Of a stretch of 16,529 nucleotides of DNA, positions 1-6,793 are shown piece by piece. Position 1 is the stretch's first letter. Every line of letters starts with the position of its first letter. The position numbers were made by a program, and so were the translations under genes. Under the pieces are notes generated by a model, which made no database searches, was not told the DNA's origin, and saw only the letters and a list, made by a program, of their open reading frames with translations. Origin of the DNA: Proteobacteria bacterium UBA964. GTDB lineage: Bacteria > Pseudomonadota > Gammaproteobacteria > Steroidobacterales > Steroidobacteraceae. The stretch covers positions 1 to 16,529 of the forward strand of contig DBCG01000116.1 of assembly GCA_002292945.1 (NCBI GenBank), given 5' to 3'.

Positions 1-407
1 CGAAAGAACGCCCCGTCGTCGCACGCAGCGCACTTGATGACTGGCCTGCCACGCTCGCGCAGCTCGAGGTCGGCGGCGCCGTGCGTCAACTCGCCTCGCA
101 TTGCGCCTACGCGGGGCGTGATGGCGCGGTGATCCGTCTCTCGCTCGACCCGTCTCAACAGACCCTGCGCACGACGGCGCTCGTGGAAAAGCTCGCCCAG
201 GCGCTTACGCGCCATCTGGGGGAGGCCGTCAAGGTCGAGATCGGCATCGCGCAATCCGAGCCCGATACGCCGGCGCGTGCCCAAGAGCGCGACGCCGAAG
301 CGCGTCTCGCTTCGGCACGCCGCTCGCTCGAGGAGGATCCGACGGTCCGCGCGTTCCGCGACAAGTTCGGCGCCACGATCAAACCCGATTCCATCCGTCC
401 CACCTGA
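1..407 (+). CDS. dnaX: DNA polymerase III subunit gamma/tau, C-terminal end (5' truncated)
   Basis: This is the last 134 or so residues of an open frame that enters from the window edge (first whole codon at base 3) and stops with TGA at 405-407. The tail matches the C-terminal domain of tau, the part that contacts the polymerase alpha subunit. It has a W-x-x-L-x-x-L pattern, then the conserved G-x-x-R-Q-L-A-x-H-C block (around bases 75-105), then a strand of the type A-V-I-R-L-S-L-D, and ends in helices rich in charged residues. Tau joins the clamp loader to the replicative polymerase in the cytoplasm. The ATPase region lies outside the window. The identification rests on this weakly conserved tail plus the very reliable order dnaX-ybaB-recR. 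The next gene starts 10 bases after the stop, so the three genes form an operon. Whether a frameshift site producing gamma exists upstream cannot be seen. Confidence 0.87.
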   Translation, partial: KERPVVARSALDDWPATLAQLEVGGAVRQLASHCAYAGRDGAVIRLSLDPSQQTLRTTALVEKLAQALTRHLGEAVKVEIGIAQSEPDTPARAQERDAEARLASARRSLEEDPTVRAFRDKFGATIKPDSIRPT

Positions 408-417
408 GGTAGACCTG

Positions 418-741
418 ATGTCCGGCGGTTTTGGCAACATGATGAAGCAGGCGGAAGCCCTGCAGCGCAACATGCAGAAAGCCCAAGAGGAAGTCGCGCG
501 CCTCGAGGTCACCGGCGAGTCCGGTGGTGGCATGGTCAAGGTCACCATGACCGGCAAGCACGAGGTTCGCCGCGTGCAGATCGAGCCGGCGGTGGTGAGC
601 GAAGATCGCGAGATGTTGGAAGACCTGATCGCCGCGGCGATCAACGACGCCGTGCGCCGCATCGAGAGCGAGAGCCAGCAGCTCATGTCCGCTGCGATGT
701 CCGGCATGCGTCTGCCGCCGGGCATCAAGATGCCGTTCTGA
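418..741 (+). CDS. ybaB: YbaB/EbfC family nucleoid-associated protein
   Basis: A 107-residue protein of usual family length. YbaB/EbfC proteins are small homodimeric DNA-binding proteins that coat the nucleoid and, by genetics in other bacteria, act near recombination and repair. Hallmarks seen: the N-terminal G-G-F-G-N-M-M-K-Q-A motif (residues 3-12), a long amphipathic helix to about residue 30, the glycine-rich turn G-E-S-G-G-G (33-38) leading into V-K-V-T-M-T-G (40-46), and the C-terminal L-P-P-G-I-K-M-P-F. The ATG at 418 is preferred because the frame upstream overlaps dnaX and does not resemble the family. A GAGGT ribosome site overlaps the dnaX stop at about 406-410. The stop TGA shares one base with the recR start (TGATG at 739-743), indicating translational coupling. 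Confidence 0.96.
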   Translation: MSGGFGNMMKQAEALQRNMQKAQEEVARLEVTGESGGGMVKVTMTGKHEVRRVQIEPAVVSEDREMLEDLIAAAINDAVRRIESESQQLMSAAMSGMRLPPGIKMPF

Positions 742-1343
742 TGAAGCACGCCCCCTCGGTGGCGCGGCTGATCGACGCGCTGCGCACGCTGCCCGGCGTC
801 GGTCCGAAGACCGCGCAACGCATGGCGTTCCACCTTCTGCAGGATGGCCGTGATGGGGCGCGTCGGCTCGCCGAGGGGATCGACCATGCGCTCACGAATG
901 TCGGTCGTTGCCGGTGCTGCCGGATGTTCACCGAAGCGGAGCTCTGTGCGGTCTGCGAATCCCCGCAGCGGGACGCCTCGCTCTTGTGCGTGGTCGAATC
1001 GCCGGCGGATGTGGTCGCCATCGAGCAATCGGGCGGCTATCGGGGGCGATACTTCGTATTGATGGGGCACCTCTCGCCGCTCGATGGCATCGGCCCGGAA
1101 CAGCTCGGCATCGGCGAGCTCGAGGCGCTGCTGAGCGGAGGTCTCGTACAGGAAGTCATCCTCGCCACCAATCCCACGGTCGAGGGCGAGGCGACCGCGC
1201 ATTTCCTCGCGGAACTCACCCGCGCCCGCGGCGTGCGCGCGACGCGGATCGCTCACGGGGTCCCGATCGGCGGCGAACTCGAATACATCGATGGCGGCAC
1301 GCTCGCGCACGCGCTAGCCGGTCGATTGTCGCTCGGTCAGTGA
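741..1343 (+). CDS. recR: Recombination mediator protein RecR
   Basis: A 200-residue, full-length RecR. With RecF/RecO it loads RecA onto SSB-coated gapped DNA in recombinational repair. Domains in order: an N-terminal helix-hairpin-helix (L-P-G-V-G-P-K-T-A-Q-R at 17-27), a four-cysteine zinc finger (C57, C60, C69, C72, with an extra C59 between the first pair), a Toprim domain beginning V-V-E-S-P-A-D-V (84-91) and continuing through A-T-N-P-T-V-E-G-E (142-150), and the C-terminal R-I-A-H-G-V-P-I-G-G-E-L-E-Y-I-D block (169-184). The ATG at 741 overlaps the ybaB stop by one base. The last 7 bases overlap the end of rsgA on the other strand, so the two genes converge with no room for a separate terminator. 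Confidence 0.98.
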   Translation: MKHAPSVARLIDALRTLPGVGPKTAQRMAFHLLQDGRDGARRLAEGIDHALTNVGRCRCCRMFTEAELCAVCESPQRDASLLCVVESPADVVAIEQSGGYRGRYFVLMGHLSPLDGIGPEQLGIGELEALLSGGLVQEVILATNPTVEGEATAHFLAELTRARGVRATRIAHGVPIGGELEYIDGGTLAHALAGRLSLGQ

Positions 1344-2269
1344 CCTCCGCCCCGGCGCGGGGTGCGCCGTCCGCCCGGCGAGGCGGCGGCTTGCAGATCC
1401 TCATAGAGCCTGCGCAACCGCCGATAGCTCTCGTATCTCCGGGGGTCTAGGGCGCCGCTCTCGGTCGCTGCGAGGACGGCGCAGCCCGGCTCACGCAGAT
1501 GCCGGCAATCCTGGAACCGGCACTCGACCGCGAGCCGTTCGACTTCGGGGAAGCCGAGGCTGCGCGGGTCGAGCGCGCCGATGGCGGGCGCGAAATCGCG
1601 CACCCCGGGGGAATCGAGCAACTGACCGGACGGTGCGAGGTCGTAGGCGCGCGCGGCGGTCGTCGTGTGGCGTCCTTCGGCGGCCCGATCGAGCGCCCCG
1701 ACCGCCACGGTCGCCTGCGGCACGAGCCGCGCGATCAACGAGGATTTCCCGACACCCGACTGACCGACGAACACGCTGCGGTGGGTGTTCAGCGCCGCCT
1801 CGAGTTCGGCCATCCCGGCGCCCGTCGCCGTGCTGCAGGTCAAGGTGGCATAGCCCGCGGCGCGGTAGGTCTCGAGGGCGGCAGCGGTCGGCTCAGCGCC
1901 CGGCAGGTCGGATTTGTTGAGGACCACGAGGCCTGCAAGGCCTGCAGAGCTCGCGGCACAAAGATATCGATCGACGACGAACAGGTCGGGCTCGGGCTGC
2001 GGTGCGACGACCACCACCAGCAGGTCGATGTTGGCGACCACCGGCTCGGCGCCGCCGCGCAAGGTCGAGCGTTGCAGCAGCGAGGTCCGCGGCAGCACCT
2101 CGATGGCGTGGACCTCGCCGTATGCGGCATCGGATCGGCAGCGGACGCGGTCTCCGCAGACCGCCTGCATGCGGCGTCCGAACGGCCGTGCTTCGTGGCA
2201 GACACCGGCATCGTCGCGCACCTGCAGATGGCGCCCGAACGCTGCGATCACCTGTGCCTCGAACTCCAC
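1337..2269 (-). CDS. rsgA: Small ribosomal subunit biogenesis GTPase RsgA
   Basis: A 310-residue circularly permuted GTPase that acts late in 30S subunit maturation, where GTP hydrolysis on the ribosome checks and releases assembly factors. The permuted motif order is visible. An N-terminal OB-fold spans residues 1-70, then come G4 N-K-S-D (118-121), G1 G-Q-S-G-V-G-K-S (169-176), the G2 region G-R-H-T-T-T (199-204) and G3 D-S-P-G (219-222). Last is a C-terminal zinc site with C250, C255, H257 and C263. The start is GTG at 2269. It is the first start codon after an upstream in-frame stop, and AGGCGG lies 5 bases before it (2275-2280 read on the minus strand). The protein lacks the N-terminal extension of the enterobacterial protein, and its basic tail R-R-T-P-R-R-G-G-G-H may bind rRNA (inference). 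Confidence 0.97.
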   Translation of the reverse strand: MEFEAQVIAAFGRHLQVRDDAGVCHEARPFGRRMQAVCGDRVRCRSDAAYGEVHAIEVLPRTSLLQRSTLRGGAEPVVANIDLLVVVVAPQPEPDLFVVDRYLCAASSAGLAGLVVLNKSDLPGAEPTAAALETYRAAGYATLTCSTATGAGMAELEAALNTHRSVFVGQSGVGKSSLIARLVPQATVAVGALDRAAEGRHTTTAARAYDLAPSGQLLDSPGVRDFAPAIGALDPRSLGFPEVERLAVECRFQDCRHLREPGCAVLAATESGALDPRRYESYRRLRRLYEDLQAAASPGGRRTPRRGGGH

Positions 2270-2299
2270 TGCTGCCGCCTGACTGTCTGACCGATGGCG

Positions 2300-2319
2300 A
2301 CTCTATCCTCTGCTAGACT
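2300..2319. promoter_or_regulatory. Candidate divergent -10 elements between rsgA and orn
   Basis: On the plus strand TAGACT at 2314-2319 is preceded by TG at 2311-2312, an extended -10. The expected start near 2326 gives orn a leader of about 46 bases. On the minus strand TAGAGT (2300-2305) would start rsgA transcription near 2293, leaving a leader of about 24 bases that keeps its AGGCGG ribosome site. I see no convincing -35 for either. The match to TATAAT is 4 of 6 in both cases, so this is tentative. Confidence 0.35.
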
Positions 2320-2371
2320 CGTCCACAACCGGCACCGCAAGCGAGCGGGGCCTTCTGCAGCGGTGGAGTCC

Positions 2372-2944
2372 ATGTCTGAAGCCTTGCCGAGTCGCGATGC
2401 CCTCATCTGGATCGATCTCGAGATGACCGGTCTGCAGCCGCAGTCCGACACGATCATCGAGATCGCGACCCTCGTCACCGACTCCTCGCTGCGTCTCATC
2501 GCCGAGGGGCCGGTGTTCGCGATCCACCAGGACGAGGCCACGCTTGCGCGCATGGACGCCTGGAACCAACGCCAGCACGGCGGCTCGGGTCTGCTCGCGC
2601 GGGTGCGCGAGAGCCGGGTGACGCTCGCCGCCGCCGAAGCCGCGACGCTCGAGTTCCTGTCGCGGCATGTCGTCAAAGGGGCGTCGCCCATGTGCGGCAA
2701 CAGCATCTGCCAAGACCGGCGTTTCATGGCGCGTCTGATGCCGACGCTCGAGGCGTTCTTCCACTACCGCAATCTCGATGTCAGCACCGTGAAGGAACTC
2801 GCGCGCCGTTGGGCCCCGGGTGTCGCCGAGGGCGTCACCAAGGAGAGCACCCATCTCGCGCTTGATGACATCCGCGACTCCGTGCGCGAACTGCAGCACT
2901 ACCGCGATCACCTCTTCAACCTCGGCGCCCGCGGCGCATGCTGA
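2372..2944 (+). CDS. orn: Oligoribonuclease (DEDDh 3'-5' exoribonuclease)
   Basis: A 190-residue Orn. It degrades 2-5 nucleotide RNA fragments to mononucleotides in the cytoplasm, completing mRNA decay, and also removes the linear dinucleotide pGpG produced from cyclic-di-GMP. All DEDDh catalytic residues are present: D15 and E17 in W-I-D-L-E-M-T-G, D115 in S-I-C-Q-D-R-R-F-M, and H161 and D166 in H-L-A-L-D-D-I-R-D-S. The family block Y-R-N-L-D-V-S-T-V-K-E-L is at 132-143. I chose the ATG at 2372 over an in-frame ATG at 2294. It has GGTGGAG 3 bases upstream, it gives the usual family length, and the extra 26 residues would be basic and unconserved. The gene overlaps the next one by 7 bases (ATGCTGA), so the PLP enzyme downstream is probably translated by coupling. 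Confidence 0.98.
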   Translation: MSEALPSRDALIWIDLEMTGLQPQSDTIIEIATLVTDSSLRLIAEGPVFAIHQDEATLARMDAWNQRQHGGSGLLARVRESRVTLAAAEAATLEFLSRHVVKGASPMCGNSICQDRRFMARLMPTLEAFFHYRNLDVSTVKELARRWAPGVAEGVTKESTHLALDDIRDSVRELQHYRDHLFNLGARGAC

Positions 2945-3963
2945 GACTCGCCGCGGTGGCCGCCGGGTCGCCGCCCGCCGACCTGCCGGATTTCCCACAG
3001 GTGGTCGCTGCAGCCGGGCGCCTGCAGGGGCGGGTCGTATGTACACCGGTCATCCGTTCCGATCGCTTGGACGAACGCTGCGATCGGAAGGTGTTCCTCA
3101 AATGCGAGAACCTGCAGCACGCCGGGGCGTTCAAGTACCGCGGCGCGACCCATGCGCTGCTGGCCTTGGAGGACGAAGCGGTCGCCGGACGGCGGGCCCG
3201 TGTCGTCGCCACCCATTCCTCCGGCAACCACGGCGCGGCGCTCGCGCGTGCGGCCCGGTTGCTCGGATGGCGCTGCCTCGTGGTCACGCCGCGCGATGCA
3301 TCGCCCGTGAAGCTGGCCGCCATCCTCGCCGAGGGTGCCGAACTCCATCGCTGTGAACCGGGGCTGGCGCCGCGCGAGGCGATGCTCGCGACCCTCGTGC
3401 AAGAGACCGGTGCAGCGGTGGTGCATCCCTTCGACGACTCGCGCGTGATCGCAGGGCAGGGGACCGCCGCGTTGGAGCTCTTGGCCGAGCAGCCGCAGCT
3501 CGATGTCTTCGCGGCGCCTGTGGGGGGCGGGGGGCTGTTGGCTGGCTGCGCGCTCGCGGTACGCAGCATGGCGCCCGGCTGTCGTGTGATCGGTGTCGAG
3601 CCGGCCGCTGCGGATGATGCGGCGCAGTCGTTCCATGGCGGCCAGCGGCTCGGGTGGAGCGGCTCACCGCCGACCATCGCGGATGGCCTGCGGGGTTCGA
3701 TCGGCGCCCGACCTTTTGCGATCTTCGGCGCCGCGGTCGATGATGTCTTGACCGTGTCCGAGTCGGCGATCATCGCGGCGATGCGCGTGTTGCTCGAGGA
3801 TGTGCGCCTGCTCATCGAGCCGTCCTCGGCGGTGCCGATCGCGGCGCTGCTCGAGGGTCGCTTGGGCGCGCCGGGCGATGCGGTCGGCATCGTGTTGTCG
3901 GGCGGCAATGTCGACCTGTCGGTCTGTCCGTTCCTCTCGGGGCGCAGCCCAGGGAACGATTGA
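2938..3963 (+). CDS. PLP-dependent serine racemase / threonine (serine) dehydratase-like enzyme
   Basis: A 341-residue fold-type II PLP enzyme without the C-terminal ACT regulatory domain of biosynthetic IlvA, so probably not feedback-controlled by isoleucine. Seen: the Schiff-base lysine K66 in G-A-F-K-Y-R-G-A, the phosphate/carboxylate loop H-S-S-G-N-H-G (93-99), the glycine loop P-V-G-G-G-G-L-L-A-G (194-203) and the cofactor-ring contact S-G-G-N (321-324). By alignment from memory to human serine racemase, S95 matches the second catalytic residue Ser84. E221, A225 and D227 (E-P-A-A-A-D-D) match the divalent-cation site E210/A214/D216. That suggests racemisation of serine and/or beta-elimination to pyruvate or 2-oxobutyrate. 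Substrate and the racemase/dehydratase balance cannot be read from sequence. The ATG at 2938 lies inside the end of orn; no separate promoter is evident. Confidence 0.9.
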   Translation: MLRLAAVAAGSPPADLPDFPQVVAAAGRLQGRVVCTPVIRSDRLDERCDRKVFLKCENLQHAGAFKYRGATHALLALEDEAVAGRRARVVATHSSGNHGAALARAARLLGWRCLVVTPRDASPVKLAAILAEGAELHRCEPGLAPREAMLATLVQETGAAVVHPFDDSRVIAGQGTAALELLAEQPQLDVFAAPVGGGGLLAGCALAVRSMAPGCRVIGVEPAAADDAAQSFHGGQRLGWSGSPPTIADGLRGSIGARPFAIFGAAVDDVLTVSESAIIAAMRVLLEDVRLLIEPSSAVPIAALLEGRLGAPGDAVGIVLSGGNVDLSVCPFLSGRSPGND

Positions 3964-4032
3964 CGGCGGAACTGTGAATCCGGTCTCAGTTCGCGACCGC
4001 CCGGCGCCTCAACGGTCGGTTAACCTTCTTCC

Positions 4033-4046
4033 GATAATTCGGAGGT
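4033..4046 (+). promoter_or_regulatory. -10-like GATAAT closely followed by strong Shine-Dalgarno GGAGGT
   Basis: GATAAT at 4033-4038 is a 5-of-6 match to a -10 element. A perfect ribosome site GGAGGT lies at 4041-4046, five bases before a GTG start at 4052. If transcription began at the usual distance (about 4045), most of the ribosome site would be left out of the mRNA. Either the -10 is fortuitous or the gene is transcribed from further upstream. The ribosome site itself is well supported. Confidence 0.45.
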
Positions 4047-4051
4047 CAACC

Positions 4052-4315
4052 GTGTCCACCAGCCACTGTCCTAACTGCGGAACTGAAGTCCACTACGGGT
4101 TCAACGCTTGCCCGGGCTGCAGAGCCTCGCTCGAGTACGGGGCGCCCGTTTGGACGGGTCCGCTCTGGATCGCGATGGGTGTCGGCATCGGCGTTGCCAC
4201 GGAATCCTGGGGCATCGCGTTCGCGATCGCGCTCTGCGGCGCGTTGGCCACCGCCCACATCATGCGACGGCACATCCGCGCTGCGCACGCGACCGTCGCG
4301 CCGTCGCGGGTCTAG
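4052..4315 (+). CDS. Small zinc-ribbon membrane protein of unknown function
   Basis: An 87-residue protein I do not recognise as a named gene. It begins with a zinc-ribbon of two C-P-x-C knuckles (C6-P-N-C9 and C20-P-G-C23). A hydrophobic stretch follows at about 37-71 with room for two short membrane helices, joined around T50-E-S-W, and then a basic tail M-R-R-H-I-R. This layout, a cytoplasmic zinc-ribbon in front of a membrane anchor, is common in small bacterial proteins of unknown role. The GTG at 4052 is chosen because GGAGGT sits at ideal spacing and the zinc-ribbon then starts at residue 6. A longer frame back to 3800 would overlap the PLP gene. The stop codon TAG (4313-4315) overlaps the ppsA stop on the other strand through the palindrome CTAG. 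Confidence 0.78.
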   Translation: MSTSHCPNCGTEVHYGFNACPGCRASLEYGAPVWTGPLWIAMGVGIGVATESWGIAFAIALCGALATAHIMRRHIRAAHATVAPSRV

Positions 4316-6672
4316 TCGCGCGGCGTCATCCGGGAGAGCATCAGCCAGGTCTCGACCACGGTGTCCGGGTTGAGCGACAGGCTGTCGATGCCCTGCTCGA
4401 CCAGCCAGCGCGCGAGGTCGGGGTGGTCGGACGGTCCCTGACCGCAGATACCCACATACTTCCCGGCATCGCGGCAGGCGCGGATCGCCATCGAGAGCAT
4501 CGCCTTGACCGCCGGATCGCGTTCGTCGAAGTGCTTGGCGACGATCCCCGAATCGCGGTCGACGCCGAGCGTCAGTTGGGTCATGTCGTTGGAGCCGATC
4601 GACATGCCGTCGAAGAACTGCAGGAACTCGGCGGCGAGCACCGCGTTCGAGGGCAGCTCGCACATCATCACCACCTTGAGGCCGTTCACGCCGCGACCGA
4701 GCCCGTTCGCCGCCAGCAGCGCCGTGACTTCGCGCGCCTCGTCGAGGGTGCGCACGAACGGCACCATGACCTGCACATGCTCGAGGCCCATCTCTTCGCG
4801 GACACGCCGCAGGGCGCGGCACTCGAGCTCGAAGCAGGGCCGGAACGACGGGTCCACGTATCGCGCGGCGCCGCGGAAGCCGATCATCGGGTTCTCCTCG
4901 ACGGGTTCGTAGAGGCGGCCACCGATCAGGTTCGCGTACTCGTTGGACTTGAAGTCCGAAAGGCGCACGATCACCGGCTGCGGCGCGAAGGCGGCAGCGA
5001 TCTGCGCGATGCCCTCGGCGAGCTTGTCGACATAGAACCCGACCGGGTCGTCGTATCCGGCCATCTGCGCGCGGATCTGCGCCCGTAGACCGACATCGAG
5101 CTTGTCGAAGTCGAGCACCGCACGCGGGTGCACGCCGATCATGCGGTTGATGATGAACTCGAGCCGGGCGAGACCGACGCCGCAGTGCGGCAGCGCCGCG
5201 AAATCGAAGGCACGGTCCGGGTTGCCCACGTTCATCATGATCTTCACCGGTGCCGGCGGCAGCGCATCGAGCTCGACCTGCTGACGATCGAAATCGAGCG
5301 CGCCGTCGTAGACGAAACCGGTGTCGCCCTCGGCGCAGGACACTGTGACCGGCTGTCCCTCGCGCAGCACGCGCGTGGCATCGCCGCATCCGACCACCGC
5401 GGGGATGCCGAGCTCGCGCGCGATGATCGCCGCGTGGCAGGTGCGGCCACCGCGGTTGGTGACGATCGCTGCTGCGCGCTTCATCACCGGCTCCCAGTCC
5501 GGGTCGGTCATGTCGGCGACCAACACATCGCCGGGTTGGACGCGCGCCATCTGCGACGGGTCGGTGATGATGCGGCAGGGACCGGCACCGATCCGCTGAC
5601 CGATGCTGCGGCCTTCGACGAGCACCGTGGAGCGTTGCTGCAGGGTGTAGCGCTGCAGCGTCCGACCTGCGCGGCTCTGGACGGTCTCGGGACGCGCTTG
5701 CAGGATGAAAAGTTCACCCGTCGTGCCGTCTTTGCCCCATTCGATGTCCATGGGGCGCCCGTAATGGTCCTCGATGACGAGCGCTTGGCGAGCGAGCTCG
5801 ACGAGATCGCCGTCTGTGAGGCAGAAACGGTCGCGTTCTGCGGCGGGTACCTCCACCGTACGGACGCGTTCCGCGGCGCCCGGTTCACCGTAGACCATCT
5901 TGATGGCCTTGGCACCGAGGTTGCGCCGCAGCACCGCGCGACGACCGGCGCGCAGGGCGGGCTTGTAGAGGTAGAACTCGTCCGGGTTCACGGCGCCTTG
6001 CACCACGGTCTCGCCGAGCCCCCAAGAGGCCGTGATGAACACGGCGTCGCGGAAGCCGGAGTCGGTGTCGAGCGTGAACATCACGCCGCTCGCGCCGAGA
6101 TCGGAGCGCACCATGCGTTGGATGCCGGCGGACAACGCCACTTGGGAGTGGTCGTAGCCTTGGTGGACGCGGTAGGCGATCGCGCGGTCGTTGAAGAGCG
6201 AGGCGAAGACCTTCTTCATCGCCTCGATCACCGCGGGCCCGCCCTGGACGTTCAGGAAGGTCTCTTGCTGACCGGCGAACGAGGCGTCCGGTAGGTCTTC
6301 GGCGGTCGCCGAGGAACGGACCGCGACCGCGACATCGGCGCCCAAGCCGCCGTAGCACTCGAGCACCGCCTGTTCGAGGCCCGGCGGGAGCGGGGCGTCC
6401 ATGATCCACCCGCGGATGCGTGCGCCGGTCTCCGTGAGGCGGGCGATGTCGTCGATGTCGAGCGTGGCGAGTTCGTCGCGGATGCGCAGGTCGAGGCCGT
6501 CGCGCGCGAGCAGCGCCCGGTAGGCCGCTGCCGTGGTGGCGAAGCCGCCCGGCACCTTCACACCGAGCCGCGTCAGGGCGCCGATCAATTCACCGAGCGA
6601 GGCGTTCTTGCCGCCGACCGTCTCGACATCGCGCATGGAGACCTGCTCGAAGGGAAGGACGAGTTCGATCAA
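4312..6672 (-). CDS. ppsA: Phosphoenolpyruvate synthase (pyruvate, water dikinase)
   Basis: A 786-residue, full-length enzyme converting pyruvate + ATP + water to phosphoenolpyruvate + AMP + phosphate, the entry step of gluconeogenesis from pyruvate or lactate. Order seen: an N-terminal nucleotide-binding domain with V-G-G-K-N-A-S-L-G-E (19-28) and the R-S-S-A-T-A-E-D-L loop (119-127); the swivelling phosphohistidine domain with catalytic H413 in G-G-R-T-C-H-A-A-I-I-A-R-E-L-G; and a C-terminal TIM barrel with G-S-N-D-M-T-Q-L (693-700) and catalytic C743 in G-I-C-G-Q-G-P-S. The start is TTG at 6672, with GAGGA about 7-8 bases upstream. The next in-frame methionine (residue 13) would cut into the conserved N-terminus, so TTG is preferred. 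The gene is divergent from ppsR, whose product switches the enzyme on and off. Confidence 0.98.
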   Translation of the reverse strand: MIELVLPFEQVSMRDVETVGGKNASLGELIGALTRLGVKVPGGFATTAAAYRALLARDGLDLRIRDELATLDIDDIARLTETGARIRGWIMDAPLPPGLEQAVLECYGGLGADVAVAVRSSATAEDLPDASFAGQQETFLNVQGGPAVIEAMKKVFASLFNDRAIAYRVHQGYDHSQVALSAGIQRMVRSDLGASGVMFTLDTDSGFRDAVFITASWGLGETVVQGAVNPDEFYLYKPALRAGRRAVLRRNLGAKAIKMVYGEPGAAERVRTVEVPAAERDRFCLTDGDLVELARQALVIEDHYGRPMDIEWGKDGTTGELFILQARPETVQSRAGRTLQRYTLQQRSTVLVEGRSIGQRIGAGPCRIITDPSQMARVQPGDVLVADMTDPDWEPVMKRAAAIVTNRGGRTCHAAIIARELGIPAVVGCGDATRVLREGQPVTVSCAEGDTGFVYDGALDFDRQQVELDALPPAPVKIMMNVGNPDRAFDFAALPHCGVGLARLEFIINRMIGVHPRAVLDFDKLDVGLRAQIRAQMAGYDDPVGFYVDKLAEGIAQIAAAFAPQPVIVRLSDFKSNEYANLIGGRLYEPVEENPMIGFRGAARYVDPSFRPCFELECRALRRVREEMGLEHVQVMVPFVRTLDEAREVTALLAANGLGRGVNGLKVVMMCELPSNAVLAAEFLQFFDGMSIGSNDMTQLTLGVDRDSGIVAKHFDERDPAVKAMLSMAIRACRDAGKYVGICGQGPSDHPDLARWLVEQGIDSLSLNPDTVVETWLMLSRMTPRD

Positions 6673-6793
6673 GGGCGGATCCTCAGGGTGGCTGATGCGA
6701 CGGATGGCGGATGCGGAGGCCGGGGCTTGCCGTCAGCGGAAGTGGGTGGAAGACTCATCGCAGGGCGCTCGGCCCCGGCAAAGGAGAGGGAAG
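6673..6793. other. ppsA-ppsR divergent intergenic region
   Basis: These 121 bases separate the two divergent start codons and must hold the promoters of both genes. I see ribosome sites (GAGGA for ppsA, GGAGAGGG for ppsR). On the plus strand a possible TTGCCG, a 17-base spacer and AAGACT fall around 6727-6755, but the -10 match is only 3 of 6. Three GATG-type hexamers (GATGCG at 6694, GATGGC at 6703, GATGCG at 6710) lie close together with unequal spacing. I do not claim an operator. Confidence 0.4.

Noticed and set aside
1350..1362. CCCC-GGCGC-GGGG hairpin just after the recR stop, as a possible recR terminator
   Set aside because: Only four base pairs, inside the rsgA coding tail and without a T-run; expected by chance at this GC content.
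1499..2290. A 263-codon plus-strand frame opposite rsgA
   Set aside because: rsgA on the minus strand has the complete permuted GTPase motif set; the plus-strand frame shows no domain and no ribosome site.
2294..2371. Upstream ATG extension of orn by 26 residues
   Set aside because: It would begin upstream of the candidate promoter, has no ribosome site and adds unconserved basic residues; the ATG at 2372 has GGTGGAG at good spacing and gives the family length.
4108..6294. Two long plus-strand frames (4108-5088 and 5128-6294) antisense to ppsA
   Set aside because: They lie wholly or mostly under ppsA, which shows all catalytic motifs. They have no conserved motifs and are explained by codon bias.
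6694..6716. Three GATG-type hexamers between ppsA and ppsR as a tandem operator
   Set aside because: Spacing is unequal (9 and 7 bases) and the middle copy differs, so I kept it only as a remark under the intergenic entry.
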